NCBI GenBank assembly: GCA_945643635.1
Contig: CALZFC010000006.1
Location: 6,236,001 to 6,300,000 of the forward strand
From: Allodiplogaster sudhausi
Taxonomy: Eukaryota; Nematoda; Chromadorea; Rhabditida; Diplogasteridae
Direction of reading: 5' to 3'
Length of the DNA stretch: 64,000 nt
Part shown: positions 31,336-41,735 of the stretch, in pieces
Position numbering within the stretch: the first letter of the stretch is position 1
Layout: each line of letters begins with the position of its first letter
Notes under the pieces: generated by a model
The model's database searches: none
The model's input: the letters and a program-made list of their open reading frames with translations, nothing else
What the model was told of the DNA's origin: nothing
Translations under genes and position numbers: made by a program

Positions 31336-32249
31336 AAGGTACAGAACAAATATTGATAGTTGGAGACAGAAGAACGAGACCGAGTGCATGAATATCAAAA
31401 TATTTTCAGCATAATTCAATGGATTTCAGTCAATCAAAATGAATTTGAATATTTCTGCAGTCGCCTCTCTCTCAATCGTATTCTCTCCCGCCCTTGTGAC
31501 AAGCAAAGAGACGCGAATTCAAAATATAGTTTTATCTCCCTTAATTTCAGAGGGATTCTCTGAAGACCGTTTCCATGATTCCTCCTTAATTTTATAATAA
31601 TATTATTTCTGATTTAATGTACATGCTGTCAGAATCAAGACAAAATGATTTACTTCTTGTGTATTCTGATAGTTTATATTGGACAGACGGTTGATCTGCA
31701 TTCTAGAACATTTCTACGATATCTTTTTATAACTGTGCAACCCAGGCGATACAAATTATTGATTTTCTGGCTCTGTAGTAGATCAATGAAACCAATAATC
31801 TAAAACCAATAATCTAAAATTAGTAGTCTGCCAGCATATAGAAATAACATTGAAATTTTCATTAAGTTTCGTCTACTTTGAAGGGAAATATAACAAAATA
31901 TATTAGCGTTCGCAACTTTTCGGCCTGTACTCCAACTCTAGCCCAGTGCCATCCTCTGCAAACTAAAAGATCCTTCTTTGCTGCATAAAAGCACCGGCCG
32001 TCTCCTATTCTTACTTTCGAGAAATAATTGAGCTGTTTATAAAATTGCAGACGAATTTTGAAAAATCAATATTTACAGTAAGAAATATAAGCAATATTTA
32101 CTGCCTTCTTGCTTTCCAAGTTTCTCTGAAAATTATTTTTTTAACGTCTTGAAGTGTTTTATTGGAAAACTTATTGCAAATCATAAAAAAATTTTCTTTT
32201 AATTATATTACAGGAGTTTCCCAGTTTTGCATATTTTTATCAATATTCG

Positions 32250-32400
32250 TTTGCAAATTTCAACAGACATCACGACGAAGGACTACTCCCTCTCGAATCT
32301 GATGGACTGCGAAGCGGATGCCTTTCGAGCCATGGCGGCCGTGGATTCTTTGAGCCTGCTCGTTTTATTATGTATGGTCTCTTTCTTCTCGCTGCTCTCT
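32250..32400 (+). pseudogene. Paralogous exon-like block, copy 3
   Basis: Reads KDYSLSNLMDCEADAFRAMA then AVDSLSLLVLLCMVSFFSLL before running into a CT array. Part of the three-copy set with 23629-23754 and 30205-30350. The 230-codon open frame that includes it continues through simple repeats and is not taken as a gene. Confidence 0.4.
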
Positions 32401-32700
32401 CTCTCTCTCTCTCTCTCTCTCGTTCACTTTGCCCGTGTCTTAGCATACAGCGTTCAATTCTCACCTTATGAGCCGATTCCTGTGGGATTCCCTTGGAATG
32501 TTATTAAATCTGTGGCCGACACTCTCTCTCATTTCTCTCTTTCTCGCGCTCTCAACCTTTCTCACTCTCTCTGCTTCCTTTCTCTCTCGCTCTCTCAACC
32601 TCTCTCGTTCTCTTTGTCTCTCTCTCTCTTTATCTTTCTATCTCTTTCTCGCCCTCTCTCTCTCTACCTCGCTGACCCTTTTTCTTTAACTTTTCTCCAC
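32400..32700. repeat. Two (CT)n-rich tracts
   Basis: 32395-32425 and 32520-32690 are CT-rich on the plus strand, separated by unique sequence. Confidence 0.85.
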
Positions 32701-32874
32701 TACTCCAGCTTGCGTATTCGATCCAAGCAAGAAATGAAAATGAATAAATCAGTCCATCAGAGTTTTATCCATCAACATCAGACCTCACAATCAGGAGATA
32801 GGTTGCAGATTTTGCCTGCGGTTCATGATGCTCTATTTTTATGTCTTTATGTATGTATGTACCAGGGTTGCTGT

Positions 32875-33245
32875 TTTTTTCTGTATAAAATTAAAAGTTT
32901 GCTTATTTATCATCCGTGAAATTAAAGGTTTATTCATCATCCTACATAAAGTTAATAGTTTATTTATTTATCCTACACAAAAATAAGATTTAGAAGCAAC
33001 CACACAAAGTTTAAAAAAATAATGAAATTGTAGGTGGAGCAGGAATAAGATCTAGATATTGCACATTGAATTTTCTATTTTGTAAAAAAATAAATAGTTC
33101 CACTTTGATTTCTTCTTTTGGTTCGATATTCAGTAATGTCTCAGCCATTTTCGGCGACTACTGAATGCTAACAGTGAGATATTTTCATTTGCTGACCGGC
33201 AGTTTTCGCAAGCTATAACCATATTTATAATTTCGACTGGGTGAA
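32875..33245. repeat. Dispersed repeat Y, copy 2
   Basis: Same block order as 28546-28960, including TAATAGTTTATTTATTTATC and GCTGACCGGCAGTTTTCGCA. Confidence 0.7.
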
Positions 33246-33676
33246 TATTGTTGATTTGTTCTCGATTAGGACGTTTTTTATGTACAAACATAATATAAAT
33301 GCCCTTATAACAAAATGATAATAAATCGATAAATGAATATATCGTTTGTAAAAAATTGAACGATTTTCAGTAGAATAACAATTTCAGAATAGAGTTCTTA
33401 AAAATAAACAAAAATTTTTAGAGCCTTTCATCTCAATTTCTAAATTCATAACATTAAACGAAAAGAAAAAAACATTGTCTGACAATGAGTATGATTTCAA
33501 CACAAATGATCTATTTTTCGGTACGCAGCAGTGCTACAGTGAAGCGATATTTTCAGGTTCGACATAGCACAAAAAAAACTTTCAGAAAGTATCAGCAGAA
33601 TGAGCTAGTAAGTTTTCTAAATTTCCCGCGTAACTATGAGCTTTCCACACATGCACATTGGCAATCGTTCTGCAGG

Positions 33677-33774
33677 AGATGGAGAGGTAGAAATGGTTCA
33701 CTTTGGCGATTCTTTCGAAAACATTCCTTGGCACTCTTTGAAAGTGGAAGACGTAATCGGATGCCCTTGACGTC
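33677..33774 (+). CDS. Possible terminal exon (partial)
   Basis: After cgttctgcag the plus strand reads DGEVEMVHFGDSFENIPWHS then LKVEDVIGCP and TGA. The sequence looks protein-like. The upstream segment at about 33557-33609, with a good gtaagt donor, cannot be joined without creating a stop, so the gene is either decayed or spliced otherwise. Family unknown. Confidence 0.3.
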
Positions 33775-33880
33775 GGCCAAGTAAAAGTTGACTTGAAAGA
33801 AACTTGTATAATATCGAGTAAATTTTTGCTTTGTTTTTTTCATTCAAATAATTCAACTGAACTATACTATATTAATGATG

Positions 33881-35866
33881 TTATACAAACCGTGCATCAC
33901 TGCGAATTGTCGTCGAGACCAAGAGAAGGGACCACGGTGTGCAGAAGGCGTGGACGTCGATGCAGACGTTGGCGCCAATTGTCAAGAATGCAAAGGTCGT
34001 GTCACGAGTGACGTAACGAGACACGTAGATCAATGCCTTAAAGGAGCCCAAAACTACATTCGAATTCGCGCCTTTTTGCCTGAATACACGACGAGAAAAC
34101 ATGTTATTTTGAGAGACGCGCTGCTAGAATATGCAGGTGTAAAAAGTTCAAATATATAAATTATGGTACCCAAAGCAGCGCCGACGCCGTTGCGATGAGC
34201 GCTTGTACAGCACAGACGATCGCCAAGTTTCGCTCGATCGAAGAACCAGTCCAACGTGTGCATCTCTGCGTGAGTGGTTGCCATTATTTCTTGTCTCCAC
34301 GGTTATTTTATTATTTATAAGGGTACGTCAAAAAATATGTCTAATAAAAAATTCCTGCTTCTGCTCTAGTCGCCAGCAGCCGCAGGATTGTGGACGCAGT
34401 AAGAGCAAAAGAGAGAAAACCGAAGAGAACCGATGTCACCGTCAGGATTGCTGAGGGTGAGAAAAACTTCTAAATTTTATGACATACAAAATTCGTATCT
34501 GCAAACTTATGTAAACCTGAAAACTGTACGCTTTTTCGGCAAGAAGCAAATAGAAGCCGTTGACAGAGACAACATAAACTCGTGCAGGCAACGCAGGCCA
34601 AAAGACAATCGGAGGCAAAATTGTGATGAGCACGTAGAACTTCCAGCCGTTTTCAATCCAAAACTAGAAGAACAATTTTCGGAAAGATACAAGAGATTTA
34701 ACAAAAAGTCTTTCAATGCACATTAAAACCCCAATTAATATACTTTTCCGTAAGGCGAGAACAGGAGGACATTACGCCATTTAGAAGTGAAAATTTTCAA
34801 ACCGGCGGTTTCTTCACGCTCTAACACTGTTCAAAAGATCGATGTGTCAGTTTTCGACGATAATGATTGCGCTGGAGAGACTTATGTATGTATATCTATA
34901 TGAAAGCGCCAGGAACAGTCAATAAATAAAAAAAATTGCTTGAACTTGGAGATGTTCATTATAAAAAAACATTTTTATGCACAAGAATACTAGGAATATA
35001 ACCAAAAAAAAAATCGTTTAACGCACATAAAACGCCATTTAATATACTTTTCCGTAAGACCTTGGGCATAAGCGTTGGCCAGAAGACGATGGAGCATCGA
35101 TTGAGGGCGGAGATGAGCGAAATGGTGAAGTGGAGCTGATTGCGCCAGTGGGACGACATGAGCAGGGGCATGAGCCAGTGCGTGGGCGAGCCGCCGCCCA
35201 TGAGAGGGAGCAGCCACGCGCAGCCCGAGCTGCTGTTCAGCAGCAGCAACGGCAGCACGTTCAGCACGAAGAGTGGCGTGCTCTGAAAGGAGGACGATCC
35301 GTCTAGAAGAAAACAAGGACAATTAATGCAGTTTCCAATTGCCGCTTTCATCCTGGGACAAGGAACTCTCTCTCTTATTCTATGCGAAGAAATTGAAATC
35401 TCTCATAAGTTTTCGGTGATCTCCATACCTTACACAGAGCTCGCTTCTCAGAATGTTCCAGGAGTGAGTCTTGTTTCGTTAGGAGGCTTAAGCTTTCTTT
35501 TCCTCCTCCCATTCCTATTTTCCTATTACAATTTACCGCAATCTGCATCTTCATAATACATACTTGTTATTATAAATCTCAATGTTGTCACATCTAGTAC
35601 ATATTTATGGTGTACGAATAAATATAAAAAAAGCGTAACAAATTTTTCTAATTAGTTTTTTTTCCCGCCGCACACACCAAAATGGTGCCGGCGATGTAGA
35701 GGTTGGAAAAGAAGGTGTTGTAGGGCGGCTGCCGGCGACGAGCGAGAAAGAGAGAAATGAGCACGGCGGAGAGCGAGGTCGACAGGGCGCCAAAGAGAAG
35801 ACGCGCGAGTTCCACGGAGAACTGCACGAGGCGAGGAGAGGTGAACAAGCACGAGGAATCGAGCAT
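33881..35866 (-). CDS. Second Srg-like nematode seven-transmembrane receptor
   Basis: Minus-strand exons: 35866-35678, 35282-35061, 34663-34525, 34450 to about 34365, 34265-34170 and 34036-33881. TM1 is in exon 1 (LARLLFGALSTSLSAVLISL, then FLARRRQPPYNTFF). Exon 2 holds TM2 and TM3 and ends FTISLISALNRCSIVFWPTL, where LNR-x-x-IVF matches the Srg TM3 end. Exon 3 starts FWIENGWKFYVLITILPPIV (TM4). Exon 4 is TM5 (TSVLFGFLSFALTASTILRL). Exon 5 is TM6 (IERNLAIVCAVQALIATASA). Exon 6 is TM7, with CIDVHAFCTPWSLLLVSTTI, and ends SDARFV. No GT donor exists after exon 4 before an in-frame stop, so either a GC donor is used or the gene is damaged. The exon 3 donor (gttttc) is weak. It differs strongly in sequence from the 1.35-kb receptor, so it is not a recent duplicate. 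Confidence 0.72.
34755..34930. repeat. Dispersed repeat X, copy 3 (diverged, intronic)
   Basis: ACCGGCGGTTTCTTCACGCT and a TATGTATGTATATCTATATG block correspond to the copies at 28240 and 29585. It lies in the intron between exons 2 and 3 of the minus-strand receptor. Confidence 0.5.
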
Positions 35867-36560
35867 TTGTTGATTTAATCGGGCTCTGAAAATGACAGTG
35901 CGATATTGAGTGTCTTCATAAGAGAAAGCACAAATTAGTTATGTTGCTTTGCTAAGGGAACACAAGAGTGCAAGAACACAGGAGCACATAAGAAGACAAT
36001 GTTTATCATGCGATCTGAGTCGCCTTTTATATCTAATAGGGCTGAGAGATGGTGTACTTTGGCAAGGGCAGAGGGAATAGTGCAGGAATGGCAGATATGA
36101 TACATATTATTCTGACGAGATATAACTCCATCTACATAACATATATACAGCTCTCGTATGTGCACAAGAAGGGCATCATTCGAGGTGGACTTGAAAAAAA
36201 TTAAGAATGAAAAATGGTGTCTTTAACGAGTTCTGACCAAGGTTGAAAAAAGGAAAATAAGAAAGAGCATATGAATAAGTCACAAAAAACACAACTAACA
36301 ATAAGTCACTTGATGAGAAGAGATTACTACTCCTGATAATTGAAAAATTTTTTGCAACGGAAATTTGTCTTAGAGAACGAAAAAGACACAACAATTTTAG
36401 CAGAAATATGTAAACATGTAGAGGACACAGTATATGTATGTACTTATATGTATTATCTTTAATTTATCCTGTCTGCCACCGACGTTTGTATGTGAATATG
36501 ATTATAGGTCTTGAATGGAAAGCTTAATTGTACGCGGCCGCATTCTAGTTGCACATTCAT
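35867..36560. other. Upstream of the second receptor; no gene recognised
   Basis: AT-rich DNA 5' of the minus-strand receptor start at 35866. Should contain its promoter; no motif identified. Confidence 0.4.
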
Positions 36561-36586
36561 TACTAAATGTTTTTCATGTCTCTAGT

Positions 36587-36745
36587 GTAGACAAACATGT
36601 TTTCTCCCTGCATCAACTGCAATCAGCGGGAAAAGCTGACAAGAGTTTTCCTCATGCGACTGAAGAGAGCCCACGCAATGAGCAGGAAACAGACGTTGAG
36701 GCAACATTAAGAACGACTAACATCATAAATAGTGAATATCTGTAA
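36587..36745 (+). CDS. Possible terminal exon, hydrophilic (partial)
   Basis: After gtctctag the plus strand reads VDKHVFSLHQLQSAGKADKS, then TEESPRNEQETDVEATLRTT and a stop after INSEYL. The composition is acidic and Ser/Glu-rich and the frame is free of simple repeats. No upstream exon was joined. Confidence 0.3.
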   Translation, partial: VDKHVFSLHQLQSAGKADKSFPHATEESPRNEQETDVEATLRTTNIINSEYL

Positions 36746-36885
36746 AGAGCAACAAGTGAATCCTCTACTTATTGTTAGTGTCAATATTACGGTAGCCACC
36801 AGTAATTGTCATCCGATAAGAAATGCAGACCTTCCTTGACATTTTGGCCGAGTTGTAGCTGCCGAGAGCAAGAAGTGAGTCAATT

Positions 36886-37110
36886 ATGATGAATCACACT
36901 TGCGAAACAAGTGGATTGACCATGAGAATTCTTTTGATAGCCCAATCAATCATCATTAGCTGCCTATTCATACATATCATTTCAATGCGGCAAGATAATC
37001 TTGTCAGCATCCTTCCTAATGCACTGAAATCGCACTGCAGCGATCGGCAAATAAAAAATCATTCAGTGCTGCAGAAATGTACGGGCAGACTAACTTATTT
37101 ATCTTATAAA
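36886..37110 (+). CDS. Possible small secreted Cys-containing protein
   Basis: From the internal Met the frame reads MRILLIAQSIIISCLFIHII, a signal-peptide-like start, then LPNALKSHCSDRQIKNH and LQKCTGRLTYLSYK. It runs up to the left end of the MITE at 37113, which now supplies the C-terminus and stop. Could be chance in AT-rich DNA. Confidence 0.25.
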
Positions 37111-37112
37111 TA

Positions 37113-37473
37113 CCGTATTTTCTCTATTAGTACCCCCGGGGATACTTTTTTCAATACCCTTGCGGGGGAGGGGCACTATTAGAGGGAGGGGTACAACTAG
37201 AGGGAGGGGTACTATTTTTCAATGTGAGACACTAAAAGTTTGATAACAACATTTTCTTCTCAAAAAAGAAGAATCAGAGTTCGAATTCACTGGAACCTTC
37301 TCTGGAATATACGTTTTACCGCTATTGGAGAGGGGGGGGGGGGGCGCTATTGGAGGGGGGGGGGGTTTACTAGAGGGAGGGGTTCTATTTTTCAACGGCC
37401 TTTTCAGAGGGGGTACTATTAGAGGGGGGGCGGATTCTAATAAAGGGGGGGCGTAATAATAGAGAAAATAAGG
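37113..37473. mobile_element. TA-flanked MITE with CCGTATTTTCTC ends, copy 2
   Basis: Left end CCGTATTTTCTCTATTAGTA, right end GAGAAAATAAGG, flanked by TA at 37111-37112 and 37474-37475. The interior repeats TATTAGAGGGAGGGG-like motifs as in copy 1 at 9882-10319. Confidence 0.85.
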
Positions 37474-40057
37474 TAATTATAAACATACAAATGAGTCGGC
37501 CACAAATTGTGTGGGAAGCATTGGTGGTCGGATCATTTCCTTACAAGCCGATCATGAATAGTCAATCTAATTAACACATTTTTGTCCAATTTTATTTTAG
37601 AAACGATTCGATTTCTTTCAACTTTTTATTATTTACTGGATACACTAAACGATATCAGCACTTTAGCGCCGTGCCATTTTTTGCAAGAAAACATTCCCTC
37701 TTTGCTACAGAAAAGCACCGGTCAACTCATCTTCTTACTTCCGCTAAATAATTGAAGCGATTTTAAAACTGTAAAAAATCTATATTTGCAATATTAAGAG
37801 TATACGTAATATTAACTGCCTGCTTGCTTTAAATTTTTTTTGAAAATTGTTTTTCAACATGTAGTGTTTTAAAAGAGACAGCAGTTGCAAAGAAATCGAG
37901 AATTGAAGTGTTTTTTTTCATATCGGACACAAAATAACCATGACCATGAGTATTTGCATGTCGATACTTTTGTCGACAAGAAGCGAAGACTTAAAAAATG
38001 AGCTAAATAATAGCTTTTCTTTGGTTTTGGTTCTTTTTAGTGGAGAAAAGAATAATAAATACTTGTTATGGACATTAATTTCAGACGAATAATTGAAATA
38101 GCGGCACGCTACGATTCGATAAAATCAAATAGTGAGACACTGATTTGTTTAAATCATTTTTAAGACACGCAAACTACAGTCGTAGTGCACCGGTTTCGGT
38201 AAAAGCATGTTCATTATCGCAGCCTTTTTATCTTGGGTGTTATGTTTTGTTGTAATTTGAAAGAGCATTCCATCCATTTTTTGCTCCACTGATCAGGCGC
38301 AAACGCTATAATCTACATAAATGATCAAGAAAAGGAGATTCAGACCTTTTCCTAGTTGTCTGCGAGGTGCTCCTCTGATCCTTATGGCAGTCTTGCGCAA
38401 ATCGCCAGCTCACTGAAAGAATGAATGGCGTTCATAAAACTGTGCTTTTTTCATGTTTTTTTTTAATATTTATAAATATTTAAAATAAAGCAAAATATGT
38501 AAAAGTTGATATTAAAAAGAAAAATCAGTAAAACAAATTGTTCTGGCAATATTCTCATCACTGCTATAATTGTGAGATTATCAAAATTATAATTTTCTAT
38601 AAGAAAAACATCTCATAATGGAGCTCTCTGGTCGGCGAGCTATTCAGAGAGAGCGAGAAACCGATAGAGATACAGAGAAATAGACAGAGAGAGAGAGAGA
38701 GAGAGAGACTTTGAATGAGATAGATTTGATCTTGGTCGACACGACAAAGCAGAAAATGAATATGACTTCACGATATAAAAGGAATTTTTCACTCTGCCTG
38801 CTACTTTCAAGCCTTCATAGGGAATTATTAATAGACGATTACAGCACCGAACCACAATAACTTGCTAAATGAAGAAACTCTGCTGCTTGAATCCACGGGT
38901 TACTGCTGGTGCAATGAAAACATTGAGAATTGCATCCGTAAATAGACAACCATAAATATTTGGTAACTTAATATGAAATTAAAAAGAATCAATCAAGGAG
39001 ATTGAGTAAAAACAATTACTAACTGTAAGCGCATATAGCAATTCTTAAAGATTAATTTTGTTTAATTAAACAGGCGAGTTAAAATACATGTATAAGCTAA
39101 TGTGGCATGAAGGTAATTACGAGTAAGCAGGAAAGGCATAAAGTACATTCAAAAAGAATACTATCTATGTTTAGAAAATTTTATATACTTTGCATGAGAT
39201 ATGCAAACGCTTCGCAACAGGATAATGTTTAACTCTATTTGTTTTATAATTTTTGAACTCAACCAATCCACCGGACAGTAATCGTAACGTATTATGGTGA
39301 GCTGTGCACTCATTGTCAGGATGAACATACATATGTAGCTGCTGCCGTCCAATCACTTAGCATTTAATGAGATAAATGTGCATATATTTATACATGTATA
39401 TTACATACATAGAAGTCAAACATGTATGTATGTATGTTCATTAAACATATAAGTTCATGTGAACCAACAATGCAAAAACATAATTGCATCATCTAAAGTT
39501 GAAAAAAGCTGGAAAAATAAGAAGAAGAAGAAGAAGAAAAGAGAAGGAAACTCGTTCGCGTTTTGAGATGAACCCGGAAAGTGTGTGTGAATGAGCGCAA
39601 GCAAAAGGAAAAGTGGACAAATCGAATGGAAGAAGAAGATGGTCTTGTCATGAGAGTTTGAGATGTTATTCAGAAAACGGAGGTCAACTGAAGAGGTACT
39701 ATGAATTAATGAAATAAGCAGCGATCGAAAACCGTGTCAATAATGCACTATCAAATATATATACTTCGATCTTCTTACAACCGAGAAAGATTTTTTTATA
39801 AAAAAATCTATAGGGAAACCAATCTCAAGGAATCGGATGTTTAATGGAATAAAGCTTCGAGGATTGTAATATTCTTTTAACTATGAAATCAGCCGAAAGT
39901 GGTCAAAGGGAGGAGGATGTATCAGGGTAAAGGAGAATCGTAGAGGGTTCGTAGAATTACGAAATCAATCGCTCTAGATTGATTGATATTAACGAATACT
40001 TCATATTGTTTGAAGTTACAAATATAACTACTACAGATTCGAACTCCTCTCAAAAAA
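37474..40057. other. AT-rich stretch downstream of the SLC46-like gene, no gene recognised
   Basis: No exon-like segment found. Contains the recurrent AGAAAAGCACCGGTC motif near 37710, a GA array at 38685-38710, and GAAGAAACTCTGCTGCTTGA near 38870, which recurs in diverged form near 55220. The 3' UTR of the minus-strand transporter should lie just below 40058. Confidence 0.45.
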
Positions 40058-40902
40058 TCAATAAAGAGCTCGGTCGAGCCGGACCGCCCTGAGGTCCTCT
40101 TCACTCTGCCAAACGGGCGCGCCCGCCAAGTCTCTGCTCCGCTCGATCGCTGCCGCATGCTCGGCGATCGATATCTTGCCGTTTGCAGCACGCTTTTGCC
40201 GCCGATTAGGCCACGCCCACCCGTCCGCTTTTGCCGCAAAATCCGGCCTTGCACTTGCGTCGCCACACGACGAGATGCTACGCGTCACGGACGATGGCGC
40301 GATGCCGAGACGACTGAGTGTCTGAAGAAAATGAAAACTTAATTTTGAATTCGCGCTAATTTGCCTGATACCGTACTCTATGGCCGCTGGCTATTCCGAT
40401 GCCGTCCTTGCAGCTGCGCACGTGCATCCAGAGGAGGCACGACGCCGCCGCGACATGCAGGAAGGCCATGAGGAAGAAGACGACCTGCAATGATATTTGT
40501 TACTTTTTTAAAAATTTAATTAAGTTTTTATTACCTTACAACATCTCAAATATGCTTGAAGAAAAATTTGATTAAAAGAACCCAAACTATTCATAAATTG
40601 TGAATTACGGAATAAACGTTAATAGCTTCGTTAGAAAAGAAAGAATTTAATTGATGGCTATTTGGGTGAGATTCTTTTCCCAAACTAACTACAGCAGATG
40701 AGAAGGGATTTCTGATAGATTTGGAAAATTGCCATAAATTGGAATAATTTTCATAAATTTGCATAATGTTTTACCCCTGCCTGCCACTGCACGGAGACGC
40801 GGTAGACGGCGGCGTAAGCGAGCGAGACGAGCAGAAGAGCCACGTCGCCACCGACACCGAGCAGCGAGAGGGCCTTGCCGATCTCGCGGCGGGAGACGAG
40901 CT

Positions 40903-40940
<38 letters not shown>

Positions 40941-41690
40941 CGGGGAGAGAAAGCTAGAGAGGGCGAGAGAAAAAGCGAGAGAGAAAGAAAGTGGGGAGAG
41001 AAAGAGAGAGTGAGAGAGAGCAAGAGAAAGGCGGAGAGAGAGAGAGAGAGGAAGAAATAATGAGAGATGGAATCATAGAGAATAAAAAGGAAAAGAGACA
41101 AGAGAAGAAAAGTATCCGGAGAGAACATATTGATAGTTGGACACCAAAGAACAGAAATAATAGAGCTAAGAAAAAAGAATAAAGGAATAACAAAAGATTC
41201 TCATGCATGTGGTTTCCGCAGCAAACGCCTTCATTTAGACTTGAGCATCGAGATTAATGCTGATTTGTCTTGGCAATGAATGTAAGCTGTATGAATGACG
41301 ATTAGGCAATGCCTATTTGTAAGCCAGTTGACGGTAGTAGACGGCGATAATATATTGAGAATCTTACGAGAAAGAGCGATAGACGGTTATATATATACAT
41401 GTAGATATAGATAAATAAATCAAGAGAGAAAGAGAGCGAGTGGGCGAGAGAAACAGAGAGTGAGGGAGAAAGGAGCGAGGGACAAGAGAGCGGGTAAGAA
41501 AGAGTGCGAGAGCGAGAGGGAGCGAGACTGAAAGACTGAGAGAAAACGAAAGTGAAAGAGAGCGTTACCTGAGCGATGAAAGAGACTGCTGCGGGCTGAA
41601 CGATTCCCGCAAAGACGCCGGCACAGTTTGCGACGTGCATCATGGCGTCCGATTGGGCCAACCCGATCAGGAGAACCTGTAGGGAGAAAG

Positions 41691-41735
<45 letters not shown>

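Noticed and set aside
32227..32919. 230-codon plus-strand open frame
   Set aside because: Only the first 55 codons resemble the paralogous exon block; the rest is CT microsatellite followed by a dispersed repeat.
34037..34123. Longer version of the receptor's last exon starting at 34123
   Set aside because: It keeps the frame but would translate the GGCGCGAATTC intronic motif and insert an odd basic stretch between TM6 and TM7; the acceptor at 34037 also keeps phase and gives normal spacing.
33875..34159. Cys-rich plus-strand frame (CRRDQ, CQECKG, DQCLKG)
   Set aside because: It is the antisense shadow of the terminal exon and last intron of the minus-strand receptor.
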